Shown here: one piece after another, positions 38,733-48,303 of the stretch
Numbering within the stretch: position 1 is the stretch's first letter
Layout: each line of letters begins with the position of its first letter
Assembly: GCF_000422645.1 (NCBI RefSeq)
Contig: NZ_AUGL01000010.1
Span: 62,001-126,000 of the forward strand
Source of the DNA: Ferrimonas futtsuensis DSM 18154
Lineage (GTDB): Bacteria; Pseudomonadota; Gammaproteobacteria; Enterobacterales; Shewanellaceae
Length of the DNA: 64,000 bases
Direction: 5' to 3'
Notes under the pieces: generated by a model
What the model was told of the DNA's origin: nothing
The model's database searches: none
Seen by the model: only the letters and a program-made list of their open reading frames with translations
Position numbers and translations under genes: made by a program

Positions 38733-39923
38733 ATGCTTTGGTTAAGGCGCCTGATGCCCATCGCCATCATACTCTCTGTGCTGGCGGTCGGCGTAACCCT
38801 AATTATTAAGACCAAGCCTCAGCCCGAGAAGAAGGAGGAGACCCAGGCTCTGCCTCTGGTGGAGGTTCAGGAGATCCGCAGCGACGACATCACCCTGTCC
38901 CTCAACTCCTACGGCGTGGTTCAGCCAAAGCATCAGACCCAACTGGTGGCCGAGGTCAGCGGCCGTATCGTCGAGCTGGCACCGGGTTTTATCGCCGGTG
39001 GCGAGGTGAAGAAGGGGGACATTCTGGCGCGCATCGAACCCGCCGACTACCAGGCAGACCTGATGCAGGCTCAGGCCAACCTGGCCCAGGCCAAAGCCCA
39101 GCTGCAGGAGGAGATCGCCCGAGGCAAGGTGGCCGAGCAGGAGTGGAAAGGGGTCACCAGTGGCCTGCCGCCGGAGCTGGGTCTGCGTAAACCTCAGTTG
39201 GCCCAGGAGCAGGCCAAACTGCGCTCCGCCGAGGCCTCCCTGGCCCGCGCCCAGCGTAACCTGGAGCGCACGGTGATTCGCGCCCCCCTGGATGGACTGG
39301 TGAAGAACCGCGACGTCGATCTGGGGCAATACGTCGGCCTGGGCACCAAACTCGGCGAAGTACTGGGTACCGACATCGCCGAAGTACGGCTGCCCCTGAG
39401 CGTCGAACAACTGCGTTTTATCGACAACCCGGACAATCCGGACAGCGAAGTGGCCCTCACCCAGGAGAGCCCCACCGGGACCCTGAACTGGACCGCCCAT
39501 CTGGTGCGCTCCGAACAGGTTATTGATGCCCAGAGCCGGATGATCTACCTGGTGGCTCAGATCGACGATCCCTACAACCACAACGGTCAGCTTGGTTCTG
39601 GTGTGCTGAAATTTGGCAGCTTCGTCAACGCCGAGATCCAGGGGCGTACCCTGAAAAACATCATCCGCCTGCCCCGCCACAGCGTCCGCAACGACACTGT
39701 GATGGTCATCGGCGAAGGCAACCTGCTGGAACGCCGTCCGGTAGAGGTCGTGCACACCGACCTCAACTCCGTCTACATCCGTGGCGACATCAGCAAAGGG
39801 GATCGCATCTCCCTGACCGCGCTGAACTCCTTCCAGAATGGCAGCGAAGTGCGCATCCTGGGCGAGGAGCCCCAGGCCACCAATGGCAACACCCTGAGTG
39901 CCGAGGTCAGCGCCAATGAGTGA
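38733..39923 (+). CDS. RND efflux periplasmic adaptor (membrane fusion protein)
   Basis: A 396-residue adaptor with one N-terminal membrane anchor (about 7-26), a lipoyl-like domain ('VSGRIVELAPGFIAGGEVKKGDILARIEPADY'), an alpha-helical hairpin (about 105-175), and beta-barrel and membrane-proximal domains. It bridges the RND pump and an outer-membrane channel, which is not encoded here. It overlaps the pump gene start by 8 bases. Substrate unknown. Confidence 0.9.
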   Translation: MLWLRRLMPIAIILSVLAVGVTLIIKTKPQPEKKEETQALPLVEVQEIRSDDITLSLNSYGVVQPKHQTQLVAEVSGRIVELAPGFIAGGEVKKGDILARIEPADYQADLMQAQANLAQAKAQLQEEIARGKVAEQEWKGVTSGLPPELGLRKPQLAQEQAKLRSAEASLARAQRNLERTVIRAPLDGLVKNRDVDLGQYVGLGTKLGEVLGTDIAEVRLPLSVEQLRFIDNPDNPDSEVALTQESPTGTLNWTAHLVRSEQVIDAQSRMIYLVAQIDDPYNHNGQLGSGVLKFGSFVNAEIQGRTLKNIIRLPRHSVRNDTVMVIGEGNLLERRPVEVVHTDLNSVYIRGDISKGDRISLTALNSFQNGSEVRILGEEPQATNGNTLSAEVSANE

Positions 39924-42900
39924 TATGCAAACCAGAAAAGGGCTGATCGCCTGGTTTGCCCGCAACAGTGTGGCGGCAAACCTGCTGATGTTCGGCCTGC
40001 TGATAGGCGGCTTTTTCGCCACCTTCACCATCAACAAAGAGGTGTTTCCCCGATTTGAGCTGAACCTGCTGCGGGTCTCCGTCGGCTACCCCGGCGGTGC
40101 CCCTCAGGAGATTGAGGAGGGGATCACCATCAAGATCGAGGAGGCGATCAAGGATGTCCAGGGGATCAAGAAGGTCACCTCGGTCGCCTCGGACTCCAGC
40201 GGCACGGTCACCATCGAGGTGGAAGATGAAGCCGACCCCGCCGAGGTGCTCGACGAGGTAAAGCTGCGCATCGATACCATCTCCACCTTCCCGGACAGCA
40301 TCGAAAAGCCCGAGGTATACCGCATCCGCCCGGAACAAGACGTGATCTGGCTGTCCATCTACGGCGACGCCCCCCTGACTGAGCTGAAGGAGCTGGGCAA
40401 GGAGATCCGTGACGAGCTCACCAACCTGCCCGCGGTCAGTCGTGCCGATCTGACCGGCGCGCCCTCCTATGAGATCAGCATCGAACTGTCCGAAGACAAA
40501 CTGCGGGAGTATGGCCTCACCTTCGAGGAGGTGGCCTCGGCGGTGCAGCGCAACTCCATCGACCTGCCCGGAGGCTCCATCCGCGCCCAGGACGGCGACA
40601 TCCTGCTGCGCACCAAGGGGCAGTCCTACACAGAGCAGGACTTTGCCAACACCCTGGTGCTGACCCGCGCCGACGGCACCCGGGTGATGCTCTCCGACGT
40701 GGCCCGCATCCGCGACGAGTTTACCGAGGGGCTCAGGTACACCAGATTCAACGGCAAGACCGCGGTCTTCGTCGGGGTGAAAAGCGTCGGCGAACAGAGT
40801 GCCCTGGACATCTCCGAGCAGGTGCGTGACAAGGTGGAAGAACTGAAAGAGACCCTGCCCGCCGCCATCGAAGTGGAGCACTGGGGTGACGTCACCTTCT
40901 ACCTGCAGGGACGGCTGAACATGATGCTCACCAACATGGCCCAGGGAGCCCTGCTGGTGTTCCTGATCCTGGCCCTGTTCCTGGAGTTCAAGGTGGCGTT
41001 CTGGGTGATGATGGGGCTGCCGGTCTGCTTCCTCGGCGCCCTGTTCCTGATGCCGCCCCTGGGGATGAGCATCAACCTGCTCAGCCTGTTCGCCTTCATC
41101 CTGGTATTGGGGATCGTGGTGGACGACGCCATCGTCATCGGCGAGTCCGCCTACAGCGAGATTGAGCAGCACGGCCACACCACGGACAACGTCATCGCCG
41201 GCGCCCAGCGGGTGGCGATGCCCGCCACCTTCGGGGTACTGACCACCATCGCCGCCTTCGTGCCCATGCTGTTGGTGCCGGGGCCCTTCGGCATCATCTG
41301 GAAAACCATCGGCTTCGTGGTGATCCTCTGTCTCGCCTTCTCCCTGGTGGAGTCCAAGTGGATCCTGCCCGCGCACCTGGTCCACGCCAGGCTGCAGAAG
41401 CGGGGCAAGACCGGCTGGCTGGGCACCAAGCAGCACGCCTTCAACCTCAAGGTGCGCCAGTTTATCCAGGAACGCTACAAACCGGTGCTGGAAACCTGCA
41501 TCGCCCGCCGCTACACCGTGGTGGTCGGCTTTGTCAGTGCCCTGGCCCTGGTGGGGGCCATGATGGGCACCGGCCACATCCGCTTCGTGTTCTTCCCCGA
41601 CATCCCCTCGGACTTTATGCAGGTGCAGCTGACCATGGAGCAGGGCACCTCCGAGCAAAACACCCTCAAGGTGCTGCAGCACATGGAGGAGCAGTTGGAT
41701 AACCTGGATGGCCAGTGGCAACAGGAGTTTGGCCAGCCGATGGTCAAGCATGTGCTGGCGGACCTCAACTCTCGCACCTCCGGCTCCTTCGTCATCGAAC
41801 TGACCAAGGGGGAGGACCGCCTGCTGGACACCAACCAGATCAGCGAACTCTGGCTGGACGCCATCGGCCAGATGCCCGGGGTCAAGGGCATCGAGATCCA
41901 GGGCACCACAGGCGGCGCCGGTGCCGACATCGCCTTCCGCCTTGAGGGCAAGGATATGGCGATGCTGTCCCAGGCCGCCAGCGAACTGAAGGCGAAGCTG
42001 GCCACCTATGACGGCCTGCAGGACATCAACGACAACTACTCCTCAGGTTCCCAGGAGCTGAGGCTGGCGATCAAGCCGGAAGCGGAAGCCCTGGGGCTGA
42101 CCCTCTCCGATCTGGCCCGCCAGGTGCGTTACGGCTTCTACGGCTATGAAGCCCAGCGGATGCTGAGGGACAAGGAGGAGGTGAAGGTGATGGTGCGCTA
42201 CCCGGAGAGCGAACGTCGCAACCTGGGCCACCTGGAGAACATGCGCATCCGCACCCCGTCGGGCGTCGAGGTGCCCTTCTCCGCCGTGGCCAGGGTGGAG
42301 CTGGCGGAAAGCTACAGCGCCATCATCCGCACCGACGGCAAGCGGGCGATTACCGTGACCGCCCGGGCCAATAAGGACAAGGTGGAGCCCGGCAAGGTCG
42401 CCAAAGAGGTCAACGAAGAGTATCTGCCTGAGCTGCTCGCCCACTATCCTGGGGTGCAGAGTGAGCTGGACGGTGCCAGCGCCGAAGAGAGCGATGCCCT
42501 GATGAGCCTGCTGCAGGGGGCCGGCCTGGCCCTGTTCGTCATCTACGCCCTGATGGCGATCCCGCTGAAATCCTACAGCCAGCCGCTGATCATCATGTCG
42601 GTGATCCCCTTCGGCATGATCGGTGCCGCCATCGGTCACTATATGCTGGGCCTGAGCCTGAACGTCCTCAGCCTGTGCGGCATCATCGCCCTGGCCGGGG
42701 TGGTGGTGAACGACTCGCTGATCCTGGTGGACTTCGTCAACCAGGCCCGGCGCCAGGGGATCCGCCTCAAGGATGCCGTGGTCGAAGCGGGCACTCGCCG
42801 CTTCCGCGCCATCGTACTCACCTCCCTGACCACCTTCCTGGGCCTGGTGCCCATCGTGTTCTTCGAGAAGAGTCTGCAGGCCAAGATCGTGATCCCCATG

Positions 42901-43041
42901 GCCACCTCCCTGGCCTTCGGCATCCTGTTCTCCACCCTGGTGACCCTGCTGCTGGTCCCCAGCCTCTACCTGATTCTGGATGACTTCAAACGCTTCCTCA
43001 TCTGGTGGTGGCGCCCTGGCGCCAAGGAGCAGAAAGCCTGA
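39916..43041 (+). CDS. RND-family efflux transporter permease (AcrB/MexF-like subgroup)
   Basis: A 1041-residue inner-membrane pump with 12 helices and two large periplasmic loops. Opening 'GLIAWFARNSVAANLLMFGLLIGG' and motif 'FPRFELNLLRVSVGYPGGAPQEIEEGI' are typical of the subgroup often called cation/multidrug RND. Proton-relay Asp residues lie in TM4 ('GIVVDDAIVIGE'). It is H+-driven. I do not assign a substrate; metal and drug families both fit. Start chosen at ATG 39916 inside the adaptor stop region. Confidence 0.92.
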   Translation: MSDMQTRKGLIAWFARNSVAANLLMFGLLIGGFFATFTINKEVFPRFELNLLRVSVGYPGGAPQEIEEGITIKIEEAIKDVQGIKKVTSVASDSSGTVTIEVEDEADPAEVLDEVKLRIDTISTFPDSIEKPEVYRIRPEQDVIWLSIYGDAPLTELKELGKEIRDELTNLPAVSRADLTGAPSYEISIELSEDKLREYGLTFEEVASAVQRNSIDLPGGSIRAQDGDILLRTKGQSYTEQDFANTLVLTRADGTRVMLSDVARIRDEFTEGLRYTRFNGKTAVFVGVKSVGEQSALDISEQVRDKVEELKETLPAAIEVEHWGDVTFYLQGRLNMMLTNMAQGALLVFLILALFLEFKVAFWVMMGLPVCFLGALFLMPPLGMSINLLSLFAFILVLGIVVDDAIVIGESAYSEIEQHGHTTDNVIAGAQRVAMPATFGVLTTIAAFVPMLLVPGPFGIIWKTIGFVVILCLAFSLVESKWILPAHLVHARLQKRGKTGWLGTKQHAFNLKVRQFIQERYKPVLETCIARRYTVVVGFVSALALVGAMMGTGHIRFVFFPDIPSDFMQVQLTMEQGTSEQNTLKVLQHMEEQLDNLDGQWQQEFGQPMVKHVLADLNSRTSGSFVIELTKGEDRLLDTNQISELWLDAIGQMPGVKGIEIQGTTGGAGADIAFRLEGKDMAMLSQAASELKAKLATYDGLQDINDNYSSGSQELRLAIKPEAEALGLTLSDLARQVRYGFYGYEAQRMLRDKEEVKVMVRYPESERRNLGHLENMRIRTPSGVEVPFSAVARVELAESYSAIIRTDGKRAITVTARANKDKVEPGKVAKEVNEEYLPELLAHYPGVQSELDGASAEESDALMSLLQGAGLALFVIYALMAIPLKSYSQPLIIMSVIPFGMIGAAIGHYMLGLSLNVLSLCGIIALAGVVVNDSLILVDFVNQARRQGIRLKDAVVEAGTRRFRAIVLTSLTTFLGLVPIVFFEKSLQAKIVIPMATSLAFGILFSTLVTLLLVPSLYLILDDFKRFLIWWWRPGAKEQKA

Positions 43042-43043
43042 GC

Positions 43044-43074
43044 AAAGGGAGCCAATCTGGCTCCCTTTTCTTTT
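43044..43074 (+). terminator. Rho-independent terminator after the RND operon
   Basis: Stem AAAGGGAGCC/GGCTCCCTTT (43044-43053 with 43059-43068), 5-base loop, T-rich tail (TCTTTT). Confidence 0.85.
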
Positions 43075-43416
43075 GCATTACCGTACGTTGCCACTCTAGT
43101 CCCCCTGAACTAGCCTTGAATGAGCACAGTCAGAATCGGCACAGTTTCAGCCTGAAGAGACGATGCCCCCCGTGACTCTGATGAATGACCTGCCGACACG
43201 CCTCTGACGGATCGGCTTGACCTTTTCCCTTTACCACACTGAAAAATTGGTGGAACATCAACGGGAACAACTGGATATTCCCGGAGACCGCGTTATGCAC
43301 CTGGCCCCCTTTCCCAAGAGGTCGCTCCCCCCGGGGTGCCGCCGCGCAAAGCCGCTGCCCCATGGCCGACTGGGTCTGAGACTGGCCTGGAGCAACGTTG
43401 AGTTCGAGGTATCCCT
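43075..43416. other. Intergenic region before the GH9 gene, no supported gene
   Basis: About 340 bases. One plus-strand frame (43217-43420, TTG start) overlaps the GH9 start by 4 bases, but it shows no homology and no ribosome-binding site. The region probably holds the promoter and leader of the GH9 gene; no operator or riboswitch was recognised. Confidence 0.35.
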
Positions 43417-45018
43417 ATGACTCGCTGGATGCTGCTGTTGGTAAGCCTGCCACTGAACGCCCAGATACTCTTCAATCAAAGTGGCTATCTCAGCGGTGAC
43501 CACCTGGTGGCCAAAGGCGCCCCGGACAGCCAGGTGGTCCTGCTGGATCAGCAGGAGCGCCCGGCCGCCACCCTGGTAGCCGGAGCCGATGGCTGGCTCA
43601 AAACCGAACGGCCCCTCTCCCCGGGCTGGTACAAACTCGAAGGCAGCGAAGGAGAGCTGTTTCCCATAGGTCCCGCCGGACAGGAGCAGACCCTGGAGCT
43701 GCTGGTTCGCGCCTATCGGTATCAACACGCAGGCCGCGCCCTGCTCGATGGCGCCACAGGCTTCCGCCGCCCCGCCGGCCACGGCAATGACGCCATTCTT
43801 GCCCGGGGGGACACCTTCCATCGAGAGGGTCAGTATGTGGAGGTCAGGGGGGGCTGGTACGATGCCGGCGACTACGGAAAATATCTGGCCACCACCACCA
43901 TAACCGCCGCCCGCCTGCTGGACGCGGCAAAACAACTGGCCCCATCACGGCCGGAGCTGGCCGAAGCCATGCTGAAGGAGGCTCAGGTCGGCCTGGACTG
44001 GTTGCCGAAGATGCAGCGTCCCGACGGCGCCTTCTATCGCAAGGTGAGCGGCGCCCGCTGGCCTGAAATGGTTCCCCCTCATCTGGATCGACAGCCGAGG
44101 TACCTGTACGGTATCTCCACCCCGGACACTGCCAAGGCGGTCGCCGTACTGGCTATGGCGGCCCGCCAGCTCGCCGACCGTGATCCTCAGCGAGCTCAGC
44201 GTTATCTGGAGAGTGCCCTGGAAGGCTGGCATTGGCTGCGCTCCATCCCCCGCCAGCATATCGACTGGCGCACCTCAGACGATGGTGGGTCTGGTCCCTA
44301 CATCTTTAACCGCTGGGATCAGCAGCCCTCCCTCAATCACGATCGGGATGACCGGTTCTGGGCCGCAGTGGAGCTCTACCTGACCACAGGTGAAAAAATG
44401 CTGCTCCCCCATATCCGAGCCAAACTGCCCGAAAGCCTGATGCTGTTCGAGTGGAAGGACCCCTCCCTGATGGGTGCCCTGCACCTAATGGAGGCAGACA
44501 TTGATCCCCTGCTCTCCCAACAGATCTCCATTCGGCTGCTGGCCCGCTGCAGACAGCTGGCGGAGCAGGCCAGGGACAACCCCTACCGGGTGGCCAATCG
44601 CAGGTTTATCTTGGGGTCAAACAAGATGGTGGCAGAACAGGGGGTCATGCTGGCCCACTGTCACACTCTCGAACCCAACAGTGGTTTCCTCGAGCTGGCC
44701 TGGAATCAGTGGCACTACCTGGCCGGGCTCAACCCCCTGGGGCAGAGTTACATTACCGGGGTGGGCCATAGGCCGGTGGCGCACCTGCATCACATCTGGG
44801 CCCGCAGCGCCGGCATTGTCCCTCCGGGGATGATGGTGGGCGGTCCCAACGGTGACAGCCAGGCGGGCATCGCTCCCAAGGGCCAGGGGATGAGGAGCTA
44901 TGTGGACGATGAGCGGGACTACTCGGTGAACGAGTTTGCCATCGACTACAACGCCGCCGCCATAGGCCTGGTCAGCCTGTTGCTGACTATGGACGGCGAG
45001 ATCCCGTCTCAGAGGTGA
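43417..45018 (+). CDS. Secreted glycoside hydrolase family 9 protein
   Basis: A 533-residue protein with a signal peptide (about 1-15), an N-terminal Ig-like cellulase domain ('ILFNQSGYL' opening, to about residue 100), then the GH9 alpha/alpha barrel. Catalytic elements are present: two Asp in 'RGGWYDAGDYGKYL' and the acid Glu in 'YSVNEFAIDYNAA'; 'GQSYITGVG...HLHH' is the conserved substrate loop. Family members are endoglucanases or, in vibrios, exo-glucosaminidases of chito-oligosaccharide use. Substrate not resolved by sequence. GAGGT precedes the ATG. Confidence 0.87.
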   Translation: MTRWMLLLVSLPLNAQILFNQSGYLSGDHLVAKGAPDSQVVLLDQQERPAATLVAGADGWLKTERPLSPGWYKLEGSEGELFPIGPAGQEQTLELLVRAYRYQHAGRALLDGATGFRRPAGHGNDAILARGDTFHREGQYVEVRGGWYDAGDYGKYLATTTITAARLLDAAKQLAPSRPELAEAMLKEAQVGLDWLPKMQRPDGAFYRKVSGARWPEMVPPHLDRQPRYLYGISTPDTAKAVAVLAMAARQLADRDPQRAQRYLESALEGWHWLRSIPRQHIDWRTSDDGGSGPYIFNRWDQQPSLNHDRDDRFWAAVELYLTTGEKMLLPHIRAKLPESLMLFEWKDPSLMGALHLMEADIDPLLSQQISIRLLARCRQLAEQARDNPYRVANRRFILGSNKMVAEQGVMLAHCHTLEPNSGFLELAWNQWHYLAGLNPLGQSYITGVGHRPVAHLHHIWARSAGIVPPGMMVGGPNGDSQAGIAPKGQGMRSYVDDERDYSVNEFAIDYNAAAIGLVSLLLTMDGEIPSQR

Positions 45019-45155
45019 CATCACCCTAACGATAAGATGATCAGGACAAGACCGGCGGTGGCGAACCGCTGAAAAGCGCTTTTCATGCCGGGCTTGCAGA
45101 CACAGATTCGAGGAGGTTTAACCATTCAAACACCTCAGAACAGACCCCCACGGGC

Positions 45156-45605
45156 CTACCCCGGAACCCTCTTGACCATTCTGAAATAGTTTCTGTTACC
45201 TTCACGGCGATAGCTCTGGCCATCCATCACTTCATTGACTATGCCCAGGCCTCGGCCACTGATTGTCCAGGTTGCGGGATCGCCAGGGTCCATCGGTTGC
45301 AATTCGGCACAGGCCACCCTGGCCTGCGTCTCCTGGGACATCGGAGCGCCCTCATCCACCAGGACTATCTCAATGGCGCTGTCCGACTGCAGGTATCTCA
45401 GCTCCAGTAAGCCTCCCGGCTTATCCCCATAGGCGTGCTCGACGATGTTGTTGCCGACCTCCACCACCGCTAACTCCACCAGGCAGGCGTCCTTCGCCAG
45501 CAGGGACGACAGCTGATAGATCGCCGCCACCGCCTTGGCCATCATGCTCACTTCCGAATAGCCAGCCTCTCCCCTAAGGGTGATGCATTTCGCCATGTCG
45601 CTCAC
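45156..45605 (-). CDS. RsbW/SpoIIAB-type anti-sigma or switch kinase (HATPase)
   Basis: A 149-residue GHKL ATPase. The N box is 'VVEVGNNIVEHAYG' (Glu49, Asn52/53, His57), the G1-like 'LVDEGAPMS', and the G2 'SGRGLGIV'. Such kinases phosphorylate the Ser of a STAS partner, and bind either that partner or a target protein. GTG start at 45605 directly after the nucleotidyltransferase stop; an ATG at 45596 is possible. It is the last gene of the operon with STAS and PP2C partners, so the partner-switch set is complete. The final target (sigma factor or other) is not in the window. Confidence 0.82.
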   Translation of the reverse strand: MSDMAKCITLRGEAGYSEVSMMAKAVAAIYQLSSLLAKDACLVELAVVEVGNNIVEHAYGDKPGGLLELRYLQSDSAIEIVLVDEGAPMSQETQARVACAELQPMDPGDPATWTISGRGLGIVNEVMDGQSYRREGNRNYFRMVKRVPG

Positions 45606-46766
45606 TCACTGGTTACCCGTCTTGAACCCCGGCAGCTGATGCCGGTCTCGCGCGACAGGCTCTGAGGGAGCCCGGCTGTCCCGCACCAGACCCTCGGCGC
45701 CTATCTCCCCCAGGGTACAGTGCTGACCCTGATGGTCGATGCAATGATGCTTGTAGATCATTCTGTCGGTCACCGCCGCAATGCCGCTGACATGGGTGTA
45801 ATCGTCCAGACAGGAGTTGCTGACCACCGCCCCGCGCTCAATCACGCAGTTGTGCCCAATCACCAGAGGCCCCCGCAGCTTGGCACCGGTCTCGATTCGG
45901 CAGCCATTGCCAATCACCACCGGTCCCTCGATATCCAGCATCTCAAGGTCTATCACGCAGTTGATCCCCACAAAGATCCCCGGCGCCACCTCGCGGCCGG
46001 GGATGGGGTAACCGTTCACTTCGCCATTGAGGATGCTGCAGGTCACCTCCCAGATGTCGCTCAGCCGGCCCACGTCCACCCACTGGAACTCCATGGCGGC
46101 GGCATAGAAGGGGATGCCTTGACGAACCAGCTCGGGAAACAGCTGCGAGCCGATGTCGTACTCGCCGGTTGGGGGGATGTAGTTGAAGATCTCCGGCTCG
46201 AATATGTAGATGCCGGTGTTCACCATGTCGCTGACGGCCGTGCCCAGGGGAGGCTTCTCCTGGAACGCCAGCACCCGGCCCTGATCATCGGTTTCCACCA
46301 CCCCATAGCGGTTGAGGGTGTCCTCCGGCATCCGCTTGGTGATGATGGTCGCCAGTCCTCCCTTGCGCTTGTGCCAGGCCACCGCCTCGGTGAGATCCAG
46401 GTCGATCCAGGCATCTCCGCAGACCACCACGAAGGTGTCGTGGAAAAACCCTGAGGTCTGCTGCACCTGACGCATGCCGCCGGCACTGCCCAGGGCCTTG
46501 CCCACCAAGGTGTCTCCCTCCTTGACCCCTTCATAGGAGTAGCACAGGTCCACCCCATACTGATTGCCATCGCGGAAGTAATCCTCGATCACCGGCGCCA
46601 GGTGACAGGTGTTCACCACAATCTCATCGATGCCGTGACGCTTGAAGTGATAGACGATCGATTCCATCACCGGCCGCCGAAGGATCGGAATCATCGGCTT
46701 GGGTATCTTCTCAGTAATGGGGCGCACCCGGGTTCCCTTACCCGCGCCCAGAATCATTCCTCGCAC
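45606..46766 (-). CDS. Sugar-phosphate nucleotidyltransferase with left-handed beta-helix (GDP-mannose pyrophosphorylase-like)
   Basis: A 386-residue enzyme. The nucleotide-binding signature is 'GMILGAGKGTRVRPIT...KPMIPI' at the N terminus, the Mg site lies in 'VCGDAWIDLDL', and a C-terminal hexapeptide-repeat region (about 255-345, 'IEGPVVIGNGCRIETGAKLRGPLVIG') follows. It makes an NDP-sugar, most likely GDP-mannose or a glucose equivalent. The GTG at 46766 has AGGAG 7 bases upstream; the frame upstream overlaps the STAS gene. It lies between the STAS and RsbW-like genes of a partner-switching operon, which is unusual. Confidence 0.82.
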   Translation of the reverse strand: MRGMILGAGKGTRVRPITEKIPKPMIPILRRPVMESIVYHFKRHGIDEIVVNTCHLAPVIEDYFRDGNQYGVDLCYSYEGVKEGDTLVGKALGSAGGMRQVQQTSGFFHDTFVVVCGDAWIDLDLTEAVAWHKRKGGLATIITKRMPEDTLNRYGVVETDDQGRVLAFQEKPPLGTAVSDMVNTGIYIFEPEIFNYIPPTGEYDIGSQLFPELVRQGIPFYAAAMEFQWVDVGRLSDIWEVTCSILNGEVNGYPIPGREVAPGIFVGINCVIDLEMLDIEGPVVIGNGCRIETGAKLRGPLVIGHNCVIERGAVVSNSCLDDYTHVSGIAAVTDRMIYKHHCIDHQGQHCTLGEIGAEGLVRDSRAPSEPVARDRHQLPGFKTGNQ

Positions 46767-46776
46767 TGGTTCTCTC

Positions 46777-47103
46777 CTATGCAGACAGGGCAGAGCCGAC
46801 GTCGTCATGGCAACGGAAGATGCTGTCCATCCTGGTCAGGCGGAACAGCTCCCGAACCGCTCGCTGCAATCCGACGATGCACAGCTCGCCCCCTTTCAAG
46901 GCTTTCAGAATGGCCACCACAGCCCCCAGGCCACTGGAGTCCATGAAAGTCACTGCCGACAGATCCAGGACGATACGATCATGCCCCTGGGCAATGGCCG
47001 CCTCCAGCTCCCGGCGGAACCCCGGCGCCACGCTGGCGTCCAGTCGACTCTGTTTTAAGGTAATGATCAGGTGTCCATCTCTTGTTTCAGTACGCATATC
47101 CAT
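46777..47103 (-). CDS. STAS-domain anti-sigma factor antagonist
   Basis: A 108-residue single STAS domain. The phosphorylation loop is 'VTFMDSSGLGAVVAIL' (Asp55, Ser56, Ser57), as in SpoIIAA/RsbV. When unphosphorylated, such proteins bind and sequester the HATPase kinase. It lies 3 bases after the receiver-PP2C gene, which would dephosphorylate it, and shares the operon with the probable kinase. Confidence 0.9.
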   Translation of the reverse strand: MDMRTETRDGHLIITLKQSRLDASVAPGFRRELEAAIAQGHDRIVLDLSAVTFMDSSGLGAVVAILKALKGGELCIVGLQRAVRELFRLTRMDSIFRCHDDVGSALSA

Positions 47104-47106
47104 AGC

Positions 47107-48303
47107 TTACTTTTCCTTGTTGCCCAGCCACTCGATGGCCAGCACCGATACATCATCGTCGAAGTCCGGGCCCTGATTCCAAAGCGCCAGGCGCTGCTTT
47201 AACCGCTGAAGCTGGCTCTCCAGATCCAGCCGCTGCCCCTCCTTCAGGGTGCCCATCAATCGCTCCACCCCAAACTCCTGCCGGGCGGCGTTGAAGCACT
47301 CACTGGCGCCATCGGAGTATAGGAACAGCCTGTCTCCCGGCGCCAGTTGGACCTGGTATGATTCATAGTCGAGCTCAGGCAACATGCCAACCGGAAACCC
47401 GTTCCTGTGATGCTCAATGATCTCTTCACCGTTCTGATGCAAAGGACCTGGGTGTCCTGCCTGACACAGAGACAAGCTGCCGGTTTCCGTATTCAGCACA
47501 CCGCTGACCATGGTGAAGTACTGCTCATCGTCAGACTGGAACCTGTCATTGAGCTTGGCCACCACCTCGGCGGGATCCGCCACATAATAGAAAGGCGCCG
47601 AGGCGAGAGGCGGCTTCATCAGGCTGCGTCCCTGCTGAGAGGGGGACAGCACATGCTTGAGAGTGAATGACAACAGGGCGGCGGGCAGGCCATGCCCAGA
47701 CACATCCAGCAGATAAAAGGCGACATGACGCTCATCCAGCTCGAGGTAATCAAACATGTCGCCGCCCAAAAACGCAGAACTGACCGCATGCCAGGCAAAC
47801 TTGACCCCCGGCAGGGCCTTGATGGTTGGCAGCAATCGGGCGTGCATCTCGGCCGCCTGCATTACGTCGTTTTCAATGCTGGCGTAGGCCTTTTCCAGCT
47901 TCTCCTGTTTACGCTGCAGCTGGTTATGCAGCTCAATGATGCGTCCCCCGGCTCGAATTCGTGCATTGAGCTCGGCCCTGGGTGCCTGCTTGGCAATGAA
48001 ATCATCCGCTCCCACCTCCAGGCCGGAGATGATCCGCTCTTCGTCGTCGTTTGAGGAGAACATGATGAAGTAGATAAACCGGTCGATGACCTGGCCCTGC
48101 TTGAGCTGCTGACACAGCTCGAAGCCATCCATCACCGGCATTGCCCAGTCGGACACCACCAGTTGAATATCCTTCTCCTGCTTCAGTATCGCTAACCCCT
48201 CGGCACCATCGGCGGCCTGGCTGACCTGATAGCCAAAGCGCTTCAGCGTCGCGACTAAGACCAGGCGCACATCCGCGGCATCTTCCACAACCAATAGCTT
48301 CAT
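47107..48303 (-). CDS. Response regulator with SpoIIE-type PP2C phosphatase output
   Basis: A 398-residue protein. The N-terminal receiver has 'VVEDAAD', the phospho-acceptor Asp52 in 'VVSDWAMPVMDG' and the Lys in 'DDFIAKQAPRAEL'. A coiled linker (about 130-165) leads to a PP2C domain with 'GGDMFDYLEL', 'DVSGHGLPAALLSF' and 'DDDVSVLAIEW' (metal-binding Asp residues). It resembles CrsR of Shewanella and similar regulators controlling sigma-S by partner switching. A cognate sensor kinase is not next to it. ATG at 48303 chosen to match the receiver start. Confidence 0.9.
   Translation of the reverse strand: MKLLVVEDAADVRLVLVATLKRFGYQVSQAADGAEGLAILKQEKDIQLVVSDWAMPVMDGFELCQQLKQGQVIDRFIYFIMFSSNDDEERIISGLEVGADDFIAKQAPRAELNARIRAGGRIIELHNQLQRKQEKLEKAYASIENDVMQAAEMHARLLPTIKALPGVKFAWHAVSSAFLGGDMFDYLELDERHVAFYLLDVSGHGLPAALLSFTLKHVLSPSQQGRSLMKPPLASAPFYYVADPAEVVAKLNDRFQSDDEQYFTMVSGVLNTETGSLSLCQAGHPGPLHQNGEEIIEHHRNGFPVGMLPELDYESYQVQLAPGDRLFLYSDGASECFNAARQEFGVERLMGTLKEGQRLDLESQLQRLKQRLALWNQGPDFDDDVSVLAIEWLGNKEK

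Noticed and set aside
39907-41751. A 614-codon minus-strand frame opposite the RND pump gene
   Set aside because: Same antisense effect; repetitive His/Gly/Gln-rich translation, no ribosome-binding site.
43217-43420. A 67-codon frame overlapping the GH9 start by 4 bases
   Set aside because: TTG start, no ribosome-binding site, Pro/Arg-rich tail without homology; the coupling-like overlap is probably chance.
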